Part shown: in pieces, positions 36,750 through 45,486 of the stretch
Position numbering within the stretch: the stretch's first letter is position 1
Layout: each line of letters opens with the position of its first letter
Source of the DNA: Bradyrhizobium sp. 149
GTDB taxonomy: Bacteria; Pseudomonadota; Alphaproteobacteria; Rhizobiales; Xanthobacteraceae
Length of the DNA stretch: 64,000 nucleotides
NCBI RefSeq assembly: GCF_023073915.1
Contig: NZ_JADPKK010000020.1
Location: forward strand, 1 to 64,000
Direction: 5' to 3'
Program-made: the position numbers and the translations under genes
Notes under the pieces: model-generated
The model's database searches: none
What the model was told of the DNA's origin: nothing
Seen by the model: only the letters and a program-made list of their open reading frames with translations

Positions 36750-37445
36750 TCAGGCAGTCGGCATACGCTTGGACTTCAACCGCGCCAGCACGTCGTCCGC
36801 GGTGGTCTTGAGCCGGGGCCCGAAACCCTGCTCGGCGAGTTTCTCGGCGGTGGCGAGCGGACCGGTGGCCGCGTCGAGCTCGACCAGCGCATCGTCAGCG
36901 GCCTGGGCTTCCATCTGCCGCTCACGAAGACGCCTCAAGGTGCTCTCCGCCTCCGGCAGCGTGGATTCGTAAGGGCGTGCTGCCTCGATGCCGCTGCGGC
37001 GAAGCGAGCGCACCGCTTCCGAGGCGCGGGCGACGCGGCGGCCGCGGTCGAGCTCGGTGATGCGGGCCTGCGCGCTTGCGACATGCCGCTTGAGCCGGGC
37101 GATCTCGCTTGCGAATAGTGCGCGTGCCGTCAGCGCCGCATCACGATCAGCCTCCAGGCCTGCGATGGCTTCGGCGGCATCCTTAGCGAGATCATCGCGG
37201 CCGCCGTCGAGCGCCGCAACCGCGCGAGTCTCGAGATCGGCGATGCGGGCGACGGTCGCCTCGAGCTTCCGACCTTCCTGCAGGTCCTGCGCGATCGCCA
37301 GGGCCAGCGTCCGCTTGCCGCGCTCGAGGGCAGCTGCCGCATCGCGCATCTGTTGATCGAGGATCAGAAGGGCCGTCCGGTCTTCCAGTTCTTCGCCCGC
37401 GGCCGCCACGCTGCCGCGGAAAAGTGTCACTACGGTCTTGAACAT
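36750..37445 (-). CDS. PspA/IM30-like membrane-stress protein
   Basis: The 231-residue protein starts FKTVVTLFRGSVAAAGEELED, like the membrane-binding amphipathic helix of PspA, and the rest is a continuous Ala/Arg/Glu-rich coiled coil (about residues 30-200), the expected ESCRT-III-like helical fold. PspA proteins polymerise on the inner membrane and stabilise it under stress. It is divergent from a TetR regulator across 103 bases holding three palindromes, and followed by yiaA. There is no pspBC or pspF nearby, so control differs from the E. coli system. Confidence 0.85.
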   Translation of the reverse strand: MFKTVVTLFRGSVAAAGEELEDRTALLILDQQMRDAAAALERGKRTLALAIAQDLQEGRKLEATVARIADLETRAVAALDGGRDDLAKDAAEAIAGLEADRDAALTARALFASEIARLKRHVASAQARITELDRGRRVARASEAVRSLRRSGIEAARPYESTLPEAESTLRRLRERQMEAQAADDALVELDAATGPLATAEKLAEQGFGPRLKTTADDVLARLKSKRMPTA

Positions 37446-37461
37446 TGCTGACTCCCTGTTA

Positions 37462-37534
37462 TGAGCGTCGCTCACAGATGGTTTGTAGCAGGAACCTTGA
37501 ACATCGTTCAAGGAAAATTTGAGCAACGCTCAAA
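37462..37534. promoter_or_regulatory. Three TGARC-N3-GYTCA palindromic operators
   Basis: Site A TGAGC-GTC-GCTCA spans 37462-37474, site B CCTTGAAC-ATC-GTTCAAGG spans 37495-37513, and site C TTTGAGC-AAC-GCTCAAA spans 37518-37534. Centres are at 37468, 37504 and 37526, so 36 and 22 bases apart. All share TGARC-N3-GYTCA. They occupy the region between the start codons of the pspA-like gene (37445) and the tetR gene (37549). Binding by the TetR protein to control both directions is the natural reading. Confidence 0.75.
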
Positions 37535-37548
37535 ATTTTTGGTTGGTA

Positions 37549-38157
37549 ATGTCCAAGGCCTTGGAACGTCGAGAGAAACTGCGGATCGACCTGATCCTTG
37601 CGGCGGAGCGGATGGTCGCCAGCCGCGGATTGGCCGGCCTGAAAACCCGCGATCTCGCCCGCGAGATCGGCTGCGCCAATGGCGCGGTCTACAATCTCGT
37701 CACTGATCTGGATGAGCTGATCCTGCGCGTCGGCTCGCGCACTTTGCATCGGCTCGACGAGGCGCTGAGCGCAGCGCAAAGCGCGGGCGACCTGTCGCCG
37801 CAGGAGACGCTGGTCCGCATCGCCATCGCCTATTGCGATTTCGCCGCGGAAAATCTCGAACTGTGGCGCGCGCTGTTCGAGCACCGCATGGAAGCTGACA
37901 AGACTCTGCCCGAGTGGTCCATCGAGGACCAGATGCAATTGTTTCGCCACATCTACCAGCCGCTGGCCGCGCTGTTTCCAAAACGCAGTCGGGAAGAGCT
38001 CGGCATCACCGCGCGCAGCCTGTTCTCGGCGGTGCATGGCATGGTGGCGCTGGGACTGGAGCAGAAGCTGGTCGCCGTGCCGCTGCCGGCGCTACGGAAG
38101 GAAATCACGGTCCTGGTGCGCGCGATGATTGACGGGCTGATCGCGCGGGCGGTGTAA
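37549..38157 (+). CDS. TetR family transcriptional regulator
   Basis: The 202-residue protein has the N-terminal TetR helix-turn-helix (ILAAERMVASRGLAGLKTRD, then LAREIGCANGAVYNLV) and a helical ligand-binding domain with a TetR_C-like FEHRMEADKTLPEW stretch. The ATG at 37549 is preferred over the TTG at 37519, which lies inside operator C. It is divergent from the pspA-yiaA operon; the three palindromes between them suggest autorepression together with repression of the membrane-stress genes. The inducer is unknown. Confidence 0.9.
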   Translation: MSKALERREKLRIDLILAAERMVASRGLAGLKTRDLAREIGCANGAVYNLVTDLDELILRVGSRTLHRLDEALSAAQSAGDLSPQETLVRIAIAYCDFAAENLELWRALFEHRMEADKTLPEWSIEDQMQLFRHIYQPLAALFPKRSREELGITARSLFSAVHGMVALGLEQKLVAVPLPALRKEITVLVRAMIDGLIARAV

Positions 38158-38271
38158 AGCCCGAGAGAGCACCGCTAAACTGTCGGCGGCGTCTGACTAA
38201 AATTTCGCCTGTCGCATCGCATGCAGCGCGCTTAGCTTCGCGAGGTCCACTTCTCTCTTTCGGAGCCTCCC

Positions 38272-39726
38272 ATGCCCCTCCTCATCCGCGGCGGCACCGT
38301 CGTCAATCATGATCATTCACGCCGCGCGGACGTGCTGATCGACGGCGAGACGGTCGTCGCGGTCGGAGCATCGCTCGATGCGCCCACCGGCAGCGAGATC
38401 ATCGACGCCGGCGGCGCTTACGTCATCCCGGGCGGCATCGACCCGCACACCCATCTCGAAATGCCGTTCATGGGCACCGTCACCGCCGACGATTTCGAAT
38501 CGGGAACCAAGGCCGCGCTGGCCGGCGGCACCACCATGGTGGTGGATTTCTGCCTGCCCGATCCCGGCCAGTCGATGCTCGCGGCCTACCAGGAGTGGCG
38601 GCACAAATCCGAGAAGGCGGCCTCCGACTACGGCTTCCACATGGCGGTAACGTCGTGGTCGAAGCAGATCCATGACGAGATGGAGACCGTGGTCAAAACC
38701 TACGGCATCAACACCTTCAAGCACTTCATGGCCTACAAGGGCGCGCTGATGGTGAACGACGACGAGCTCTACAACTCGTTCGCCCGCTGCGCCCATCTCG
38801 GCGCCATGCCGGTGGTGCATGCGGAGAACGGCGACGTCGTCGCCCTGATGCAGGAGGCGCTGATCGCGCGCGGCATCACCGGGCCCGAGGGACACGCTTA
38901 CTCACGGCCGCCGGACGTCGAGGGCGAAGCCACCAACCGCGCCATCATGATCGCCGACATGACCGGGACACCGGTCTACATCGTGCACACGAGCTGCCGC
39001 GAAGCACATGAGGCGATCGCGCGCGCACGTGCGGCGGGAAAGCGTGTCTATGGCGAGCCGCTGATCCAGCACTTGCTGCTCGACGCCGGTGAATACCAGA
39101 ACAAGGACTGGGATCATTCCGCGCAACGCGTGATGTCGCCGCCGTTCCGTGACAGGTCGCATCAGGATAGTCTTTGGGCCGGCCTGCAATCCGGCTCGCT
39201 CCAGGTGGTCGCGACCGACCACTGCGCCTTCACCACCGAGCAGAAGCGGTTCGGGCGCGGCGATTTCAGAAAGATCCCGAACGGCACCGGCGGCCTCGAA
39301 GATCGCCTTGCGCTGCTATGGACCGCCGGCGTCGCTACGGGGCGGCTGACGAAGGAGGAATTCGTCGCCGTGACCTCTGCGAACATCGCCCGCATCCTCA
39401 ACATCTATCCGCGCAAGGGCGCGGTCGCCGTCGGCTCGGATGCAGATGTCGTGGTGTGGGATCCCAAGGCGAGCAAGACCATCAGCGCGAAGCGGCAGAT
39501 GAGCCGGATCGATTACAACGTGTTCGAAGGCTTTTCCTGCACCGGCGGACCGGCGGCGACGCTGTCGCGCGGCCGCGTCGTCTGGAGGGACGGCGATCTG
39601 CGCGCCGAGGCCGGCGACGGCCATTATGTCGAGCGCCCGGCGTACTCGCCGGTGCATGTCGCCAACTCCACCTGGAAAGAGCTGACCGCCCCGCGCGCCG
39701 TGAGCCGCGGCGCGGTGACGCCTTAG
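38272..39726 (+). CDS. hydA: D-hydantoinase / dihydropyrimidinase
   Basis: The 484-residue protein is a cyclic amidohydrolase. GGIDPHTHLEMP holds the first two metal His residues, INTFKHFMAYKGAL the Lys that is carboxylated to bridge the metals, VHAENGDVV and IVHTSCREAHE further His ligands, and ATDHCAF the catalytic Asp. It opens hydantoins or dihydropyrimidines to N-carbamoyl amino acids. A following binding-protein gene lies 95 bases downstream on the same strand; no carbamoylase gene is in view. Phenylhydantoinase-like use in pyrimidine or amino-acid salvage is likely. Confidence 0.9.
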   Translation: MPLLIRGGTVVNHDHSRRADVLIDGETVVAVGASLDAPTGSEIIDAGGAYVIPGGIDPHTHLEMPFMGTVTADDFESGTKAALAGGTTMVVDFCLPDPGQSMLAAYQEWRHKSEKAASDYGFHMAVTSWSKQIHDEMETVVKTYGINTFKHFMAYKGALMVNDDELYNSFARCAHLGAMPVVHAENGDVVALMQEALIARGITGPEGHAYSRPPDVEGEATNRAIMIADMTGTPVYIVHTSCREAHEAIARARAAGKRVYGEPLIQHLLLDAGEYQNKDWDHSAQRVMSPPFRDRSHQDSLWAGLQSGSLQVVATDHCAFTTEQKRFGRGDFRKIPNGTGGLEDRLALLWTAGVATGRLTKEEFVAVTSANIARILNIYPRKGAVAVGSDADVVVWDPKASKTISAKRQMSRIDYNVFEGFSCTGGPAATLSRGRVVWRDGDLRAEAGDGHYVERPAYSPVHVANSTWKELTAPRAVSRGAVTP

Positions 39727-39821
39727 GACTGAGAGCCGCGCAGAATGCGACGCCGTGAAGCGCGGCCGATGGCATGCGCCTTGCCTCTTAATGGTGCAAA
39801 TCTCTCAAGAGTGAGGCACCC

Positions 39822-41441
39822 ATGAGCGCATCATCCTTCGAAATGAGCCGCCGCAGCGTGCTCGGCGGCCTCGGTCTCGCCGGAATGACGGCCGTTGCGC
39901 CGCGCTTCGCCTCTGCGCAGGGGCGCAGCGAGACCCTGCTGATGGTGCAGGAGCTGGGCCCGAACTCGCTCGACATGCACGGCGTCGGCTCCAACCAGAC
40001 CGTGAACGGGCTGTCCTGGAATTGCTACGACCGCCTGCTGAGCTACGCCTCCAAGACGCTCCCCGACGGAACGCTATCCTATGATCGCGAGAAGCTCACC
40101 CCTGAACTCGCCGAGAGTTTTGAGGTCGCCGCCGACGGCATGTCCTGCACTTTCAAGCTGCGCAAGGACGCAAAATTTCACGACGGCACACCCGTCACCG
40201 CAAAGGACGTCAAATGGTCATTCGACCGCGCCGTGAAGGTCGGCGGCTTTCCGACCTTCCAGATGTCGGCGGGATCGCTGGAAAAGCCCGAGCAGTTCGT
40301 CGTGGTCGACGACCACACCTTCCGCATCGACTATGTGCGCAAGGACAAGATGCTGCTGTTCAACGTCGCGGTGGTCGTCCCCTTCATCATCAACTCCGAG
40401 CTTGCGAAGAAGAACGCGACGCCGGAAGACCCGTGGGCGCTGACTTGGCTCAGGAACAACGAGGCCGGCGGCGGCGCCTACAAAATCGAGAGCTGGAAAC
40501 CCGGCAGCGAGACCGTGCTGGCGCGCTTCGATGACTGGAAGAGCGGACCGCTGCCGAAGGTCAGGCGCGTCATTGCACGCGACGTTCCCTCCGCCGGCAC
40601 CCGCCGCGCCATGCTGGAGCGGGGCGATGCGGATATCTCCAGCGGCTTTGCGCCGCGTGATTTCGAGCAGATCATTCGGGAGGGCAAGGTCAAGGTCTCA
40701 GGCGTGCCGATCCCGAACGCGCTCTGGTACGTCGCGCTGAACACGGCAAAGCCGCCGTTCGATAACATGAAGCTGCGCCAGGCCGTCGCCTGGGCGATGC
40801 CCTATGAGCAGATCCAGAACAGCGCGTTCTTCGGACGCGCCGTGCCCATGTATGGCGGCGCCGCTGAGGTCTCGAAGCCAGTGTGGCCGCAGCCCTTTCC
40901 CTACGTCACCGATCTCGACAAAGCCAAGGCATTGATGAAGGAGGCGGGCTTCGAGTCCGGCCTCGATACGACCTTGTCGCTCGACACCGGCACTGCGACG
41001 GTCGGCGAGCCGACCGCGATCCTGATCCAGGAGAGCCTCGCCAAGGTCGGTATCAAGGCGTCGATCGAAAAGATCCCGGGCGCGAACTGGCGCACGACGC
41101 TGAACAAGAAGGAGCTCCCGCTCGCGCTCAACCGCTTCAGCGGCTGGCTCGACTATCCCGAATATTACTTCTACTGGAATTTCCACGGCAACAATTCGAT
41201 TTTCAACATCTCCTCCTACCAGAACAAGGAGATGGACGCCCTGATCGACAAGGCGCGGTTCACTGCGGATCCAGCTGAATACGGAAAGGCGGTGAAGGAT
41301 TTCATCGCGCTCTGCATGCGCGACGTCCCCGTCGTCCCGCTCAACCAACCCATCCACGATGTCGCCATGCAGAAGGCTATCACCGGCTACGAGTTCTGGT
41401 TTCATCGCGAGCCTGACTACCGTCAGTTCGCGAAGGGCTGA
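39822..41441 (+). CDS. Peptide/nickel-type ABC transporter substrate-binding protein with Tat signal
   Basis: The 539-residue precursor has a twin-arginine signal (MSRRSVLGGLGLAGMTAVA, residues 8-26) ending near residue 34, and the rest is SBP_bac_5: LTPELAESFEVAADGMSCTF, FHDGTPVTAKDVKWSFDRA and KLRQAVAWAMPYEQI. It should deliver an oligopeptide-like or other bulky solute to an ABC permease not encoded next to it. The hydantoinase is upstream on the same strand, so its substrate may be related. Directly after its stop codon, in the same frame, lies a kinase remnant. Confidence 0.9.
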   Translation: MSASSFEMSRRSVLGGLGLAGMTAVAPRFASAQGRSETLLMVQELGPNSLDMHGVGSNQTVNGLSWNCYDRLLSYASKTLPDGTLSYDREKLTPELAESFEVAADGMSCTFKLRKDAKFHDGTPVTAKDVKWSFDRAVKVGGFPTFQMSAGSLEKPEQFVVVDDHTFRIDYVRKDKMLLFNVAVVVPFIINSELAKKNATPEDPWALTWLRNNEAGGGAYKIESWKPGSETVLARFDDWKSGPLPKVRRVIARDVPSAGTRRAMLERGDADISSGFAPRDFEQIIREGKVKVSGVPIPNALWYVALNTAKPPFDNMKLRQAVAWAMPYEQIQNSAFFGRAVPMYGGAAEVSKPVWPQPFPYVTDLDKAKALMKEAGFESGLDTTLSLDTGTATVGEPTAILIQESLAKVGIKASIEKIPGANWRTTLNKKELPLALNRFSGWLDYPEYYFYWNFHGNNSIFNISSYQNKEMDALIDKARFTADPAEYGKAVKDFIALCMRDVPVVPLNQPIHDVAMQKAITGYEFWFHREPDYRQFAKG

Positions 41442-41540
41442 CCACGATCACGCGCGGTGGTGGCGAGCCATGGCGGCCCGATCAGGCTGACGCCGACCCA
41501 TCAGGGCGCGGCATTCGAGCTCCAGTTTCCAGTAGGCTAG
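41442..41540 (+). pseudogene. Possible remnant of a histidine-kinase C-terminus
   Basis: The frame from 41442 to the TAG at 41538-41540 reads about 32 residues, including RAVVASHGGPIRLTPTHQGA and then AFELQFPVG. This looks like the end of a sensor kinase ATPase domain (the AxxHGG-x-I block and the final beta strand). Nothing upstream belongs to a kinase because the binding-protein gene ends at 41441. It is probably the tail of a gene removed by a deletion or insertion. The assignment rests on a short stretch and is tentative. Confidence 0.45.
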
Positions 41541-41677
41541 ATCGCGAACACCCAGGCGGCGACGATGGTGCCGATGGTGACAAGACCGGCGATGGTCCAG
41601 CCGGCGGCGTATTCCAGCTCAGGATGACCGGTCGCCCGCATGATCTCTGCCCGATCGGCGGTATGCTTATGTGCCAT
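41537..41677 (-). CDS. Tiny single-membrane-span protein (46 aa)
   Basis: The reading frame from ATG 41677 to TAG 41537-41539 gives 46 residues: a hydrophilic start (AHKHTADRAEIMRATGHPE) and then one hydrophobic helix (GWTIAGLVTIGTIVAAWVF). GAGG lies about five bases before the ATG. Small proteins with this layout occur as accessory subunits of respiratory complexes, but I cannot name this one. Its stop codon shares bases with the stop of the kinase remnant on the other strand. Confidence 0.65.
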   Translation of the reverse strand: MAHKHTADRAEIMRATGHPELEYAAGWTIAGLVTIGTIVAAWVFAI

Positions 41678-41756
41678 GACAGCCTCGCACGTTTCTCTCC
41701 GCGTCATATGTAAGTCGCATCAGCCGCCATTAGGTTCCATCACGGAAGTGCGAGGA

Positions 41757-42326
41757 ATGACGCAGCTTGGTTTGTTCGCTGGACCGCAAGCAGGGCCCGC
41801 TGGCCTTCGCTACATCGATGATTTCGTCGAAGCCGCCGCCGAGGGGGACCTGATCGGCCGCATCGCAGCATTGCCGCTCCAGCGCTTCCAGTTCGGGGCC
41901 TTCGAAGGCAACCGCCGGGTGGCGTCCTTTGGCTATCGCTATGACTACTCGCTGCAGCGGCTGGCCGAGGCCGAGCCGATCCCGGACTGGGTGCTGCCCC
42001 TCGCGCATCGGGTCGAAGCTTGGGCGGGCCTGGTCGGCGGCAGCGTGCGGCAGGTGCTCTGCACCGAATACGACGCCGGTGTCGGCATCGGCTGGCATCG
42101 CGACAAGCCGCACTTCGACAAAATTCTCGGCCTGTCGCTTGGCTCGTCGTGCAAATTCCGCTTCCGCCGCCGTAGCGGCGATAAATGGGAGCGCCACACG
42201 CTCGAAGCCCAGCCGCGCTCGCTTTACATGATGGGCGGCGAGGCGCGCTCGCAATGGGAGCACAGCATTCCGCCGGTCGAGGCGCGCCGCTATTCCATCA
42301 CCTTCCGGACGATGAAGCAGGCCTGA
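41757..42326 (+). CDS. AlkB-like 2-oxoglutarate/Fe(II) dioxygenase
   Basis: The 189-residue protein carries the iron ligands His114 and Asp116 (GWHRDKPHF) and His169 (QWEHSIPP), followed by two Arg residues (ARRYSITFR) that bind 2-oxoglutarate. The ATG at 41757 has GAGGA immediately upstream. AlkB-family enzymes remove methyl groups from DNA or RNA by oxidation. This short form, with an FGYRYDYS loop, is closest to the bacterial group that is only distantly related to E. coli AlkB. It stands alone and shows no Ada box. Confidence 0.87.
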   Translation: MTQLGLFAGPQAGPAGLRYIDDFVEAAAEGDLIGRIAALPLQRFQFGAFEGNRRVASFGYRYDYSLQRLAEAEPIPDWVLPLAHRVEAWAGLVGGSVRQVLCTEYDAGVGIGWHRDKPHFDKILGLSLGSSCKFRFRRRSGDKWERHTLEAQPRSLYMMGGEARSQWEHSIPPVEARRYSITFRTMKQA

Positions 42327-42548
42327 CGGGCCGGCCAAAACAAAAAAGCGCGAAAACAACCCCATGCACAGTAGAAAGCCGTTGCCGGCTCGAGGCTGGC
42401 TCACCCGCGCAACAGCTTGACTCACCGGGACAAATGGCCACGCGGGCAACAGCCGCGCGGTTTGCGAACTTGCCTTCCAATTCCCGTTGCGTGCTAGATT
42501 GGTTCCATGCATCCCGGACGCCGAGGTTGCAGGTCCAGGGAGGCAAGG

Positions 42549-43043
42549 ATGAAAGCCGGCCGATCGATTCTCACCTGCGCTCTCCTCCTCGCCAGCGTCC
42601 ATCATGTCGCCGCCGCTTCCGGCGCGACGCCCGCAAAAGTTTCGGGCTCGACGGCGCTGGCGCTCGCGGGGGTGATCGCGCCGCTGTCGCCGGTCCTGTC
42701 CGGCGCCGAGAAGAAGGCAATGGCGATGCTGTTTGCCGCCAACAGCGACATTCCCTACAAGAAGCCGATCGTGGTGACCGCCGACAGAATCGTCTGCCGC
42801 ACCGGCAATGTCGACATCACCGTGCGGAACTGCGAGGTCACGTTCGGTAAGAAGACCAGGACGGTGAACGGCTCCACGGCGAACGAGGTCTTTGCCACCG
42901 AAGCACTGGCCGGCATTCCGTCCGACGGCGCCGCGGGTTCAATTTTCGAGAGCCTGACCAACCTGAGCTGCACGATCGACCCCAATGCCATCCGCCGGAA
43001 GGACGGCAGCGGAGCGGATTGCACATTCCAGCCGGGGAATTGA
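42549..43043 (+). CDS. Secreted hypothetical protein (164 aa)
   Basis: A Sec signal peptide (KAGRSILTCALLLASVHHVAAASG) opens the protein and is probably cut near residue 24. The mature part is not one I recognise. It contains two Cys pairs (IVCRTGNVDITVRNCEVTFG, and one near LSCTIDP with the final DCTF), so disulfides are likely in the periplasm. GGAGG lies nine bases before the ATG. The next gene, a secreted pseudo-esterase, starts 138 bases downstream on the same strand. The preceding 222-base gap after the AlkB-like gene holds no visible gene. Confidence 0.72.
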   Translation: MKAGRSILTCALLLASVHHVAAASGATPAKVSGSTALALAGVIAPLSPVLSGAEKKAMAMLFAANSDIPYKKPIVVTADRIVCRTGNVDITVRNCEVTFGKKTRTVNGSTANEVFATEALAGIPSDGAAGSIFESLTNLSCTIDPNAIRRKDGSGADCTFQPGN

Positions 43044-43181
43044 GGCACGCGCGGAGGAAGAGCCGGGACAGAATCACGGCTGCCGTGAAATCGCCTCAGA
43101 CCAACCAACTAATAGTAAGGCGAATTGAAAAGACAGGCCAAACGCGCGAGGCCATATCGGGCACGCAGGGCCGACACCGAC

Positions 43182-44111
43182 ATGAAGAATTTCCTCGCAT
43201 TTTGTCTCGTTCTGGGCGTAACGGCAGCCTCCGCCCACGGTCCATTGCCGATGTTGCCGGCGCCGCCGTCCGATCTTGTCCGGGTCGGCCTCACCGACAA
43301 TGACACCACCGCGGGCGGCACCGCGCGGCTGTGCGAGCAGGTCACCTTCTCGCGCGGCCTGCGTTATGGCGAGAGCGAAGCCAATGTGCTCGATGTCGCC
43401 ACCAGCACGACCAAGGCGGGTACGCCGCGGCCGGTGCTGCTGTTCGTGGCCGGCGACACCTTCACCGGCGACCGCGCCGCGCCGGAGCTGTCGCGCCAGA
43501 TCCAGGACCAGGCGATGTGCTTTGCCGCGCGTAACGACATGATCGGCGTGCGCGTCAACTACCGGCTGGCGCCCTCGGCGACCTGGCCGGCCGGCGCAAC
43601 CGACGTGGCGGCGGCGCTGTCCTGGGTCCACGGCAATATCGACCTGTTCAACGGCGATGCCCGCGAGATCGTCGCGGTCGGCTACGGCGCCGGCGCTTTC
43701 CATGTCGCCACGCTGCTGGCCCATCCCGAGCTCCAGACCGACGGCGCCGATGTCGCGGCGGTCGTGCTGGTGTCCGGGATCTACCGCGCGGGCAAGGACG
43801 CCAGTGACAGCGAAAAGGCCTATCTCGGCAGCGACGCCAAGCAATACAACAACCGCTCGGTCTTCCCCGGCATCCTCAATGTCGACGTCCCGATCGTGCT
43901 GGCCTGGGCCGCGGACGATTCCGCTGGCATCACGGCACAAGGCGAGACCCTGAAGAAGACGCTTTGCGGCGCCGGCCATTGTCCGCGCGCCACGCTGCTG
44001 CGCAGCCGCGACAGCATCGCGAGCGCCTTCGGCCTCGACGGGTCCGGCGACAGCCTCGCCGAGCCGACGCTGCTGCTGGTGCATCAGCTCGAGGCGCGCG
44101 GACTGCCGTAA
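43182..44111 (+). CDS. Secreted alpha/beta-hydrolase-fold protein without the catalytic serine
   Basis: The 309-residue precursor has a signal peptide (KNFLAFCLVLGVTAASAHG) and an esterase/BD-FAE-like alpha/beta fold (VNYRLAPSATWPAGATDVAA, then SWVHGNIDLFNGDAREIVAVG). The nucleophile elbow that is normally GxSxG reads G167-Y-G169-A-G171, so the Ser is replaced by Gly. The HGG oxyanion stretch is also altered (VLLFVAGDTF). The protein is unlikely to hydrolyse esters; it may be a binding protein or a chaperone-like partner. Distinct acidic and His residues in the C-terminal third are preserved. Confidence 0.78.
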   Translation: MKNFLAFCLVLGVTAASAHGPLPMLPAPPSDLVRVGLTDNDTTAGGTARLCEQVTFSRGLRYGESEANVLDVATSTTKAGTPRPVLLFVAGDTFTGDRAAPELSRQIQDQAMCFAARNDMIGVRVNYRLAPSATWPAGATDVAAALSWVHGNIDLFNGDAREIVAVGYGAGAFHVATLLAHPELQTDGADVAAVVLVSGIYRAGKDASDSEKAYLGSDAKQYNNRSVFPGILNVDVPIVLAWAADDSAGITAQGETLKKTLCGAGHCPRATLLRSRDSIASAFGLDGSGDSLAEPTLLLVHQLEARGLP

Positions 44112-44475
44112 CGGCGTGTAGCGGGCAGAGCGCCGATAACGTCCACCTCTTGCTGGGCTGCTGCCTCCCCGGCCTTCCCGCAAGGGCAGGGTAATCGCAT
44201 ATGAAGAAGAACCCGGTCGGCGGTTTCGTTGTGGCCCATCCTTCGAGACGTCCGATTTGGGCGTGAGTGACCCAAGCCGCATTGCCGTCTCTCAGACAAT
44301 TGTCTCGCTGGCGTTAGCACGCCTCAAACCACGATGCGCCGATTTGGTCGCCGCCCGCACCGCCTTGTGCTATTTAGGAGAGTTATCTTAAGCATTTCTA
44401 TCTATAGGTTAGAGACCAGGGAAATCGGCGTCTGGCACAATTGTGTGACGCGCTGCCGCCACGATCGGAAAATCG
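44112..44475. other. Intergenic region before the DctP operon
   Basis: This 364-base stretch has no convincing gene. It holds a 12-base perfect palindrome AGACAATTGTCT at 44294-44305 and an AT-rich patch near 44375-44405 (TTAAGCATTTCTATCTATAG) that is likely the promoter zone of the DctP gene. Confidence 0.5.
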
Positions 44476-45480
44476 ATGCTGAAGTTGCTGGCACGATGCG
44501 CCGTGATCGCTCTTGTGTTGACTTCGGCGTCCGCCGCCGAACCGGTCAAACTCAAATTGGCCTTCCCCAGCTCCGACCGCTCGACGAGTTATCTCGCCGC
44601 GGTCAAGCCATTCGTCGACGCCGTCAACGCCGAGGCAAGAGGACTGGTCGAAATCGAAACCTATTTCAGCGGCGCGCTTGGCAAGGATCCGGCCGAGCAG
44701 CCCCAGCTCGTACTCGATGGTACGGCCGACATTGCCTATGTCGTGACGGGACTGACGCGCAACCGCTTCGCAGACAATGCGATCATCGAAATGCCCGGCC
44801 TGTATGCGAACATGCGGGAGTCTGTCGCAGTGTTCACCCGGCTGATGGCCGCCAACGCGCTGCGAGGATTCGATGCCTACATCGTGATCGGCGCTTACGT
44901 CACCGAGCCCGAGACGATCCACAGCAATGTCCCGATCACGTCGCTGAATGATCTGAAGGACAAGAGACTTCGCGTCAACAATCCCGGCGAAGCCGCAGCG
45001 CTCGAAAAGCTCGGAGCCCGGCCCGTGTTTCTGCAGGTCACCAAGATCTCCGAAGCTATCGGCAACGGCAGCATCGATGGTGCCCTCGTGCCACCATCTC
45101 CATTGGTCGATTATGGCATCAAACGCGTTGCGACCTATCATTACCTTCTTGGCATCAGCGGCGCGCCGCTGATGGTTTTAATGAACCGGAAAACATTCGA
45201 CCGGCTACCGAAATCGGCGCAGGCGATCATCCTCAAATACAGTGGTGCGTGGTCTGCCGGACGTTTCATGGATACCTACGAAGCTGTGGAAAGCAGCATT
45301 ATGGGGGAGCTAACGTCCGATCCCAAGCGTCACGTGATCATACCCTCGCCGTCGGACCTGGAGACGGCCAATGCCGTGTTCGCGGCCATTGCCGATGATT
45401 GGGCTTCGAAAAGTGAGCACAATACCGAGCTGCTGAAAGCGGTCCGGGCCGAGCTCACAAAAATGCGATCGACCCGGTAG
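44476..45480 (+). CDS. DctP-type TRAP solute-binding protein (orphan)
   Basis: The 334-residue precursor has a signal peptide (MLKLLARCAVIALVLTSASA) and the DctP fold: LKLAFPSSDRSTSY, GTADIAYVVTGLTRNRF, and the RLRVNNPGEAAALEKLGARP block with the ligand-binding Arg. It should bind an organic acid in the periplasm. The two TRAP membrane subunits (DctQ/DctM) are missing; six bases downstream starts a membrane GGDEF-EAL gene. A sensory role for the protein, feeding a periplasmic domain, is therefore more likely than transport. The start has no strong ribosome site. Confidence 0.85.
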   Translation: MLKLLARCAVIALVLTSASAAEPVKLKLAFPSSDRSTSYLAAVKPFVDAVNAEARGLVEIETYFSGALGKDPAEQPQLVLDGTADIAYVVTGLTRNRFADNAIIEMPGLYANMRESVAVFTRLMAANALRGFDAYIVIGAYVTEPETIHSNVPITSLNDLKDKRLRVNNPGEAAALEKLGARPVFLQVTKISEAIGNGSIDGALVPPSPLVDYGIKRVATYHYLLGISGAPLMVLMNRKTFDRLPKSAQAIILKYSGAWSAGRFMDTYEAVESSIMGELTSDPKRHVIIPSPSDLETANAVFAAIADDWASKSEHNTELLKAVRAELTKMRSTR

Positions 45481-45486
45481 CCGCGG

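Noticed and set aside
44294..44305. Palindrome AGACAATTGTCT considered as an operator
   Set aside because: A single 12-base palindrome 170 bases before the gene is not enough to call; kept only as a note in the intergenic entry.
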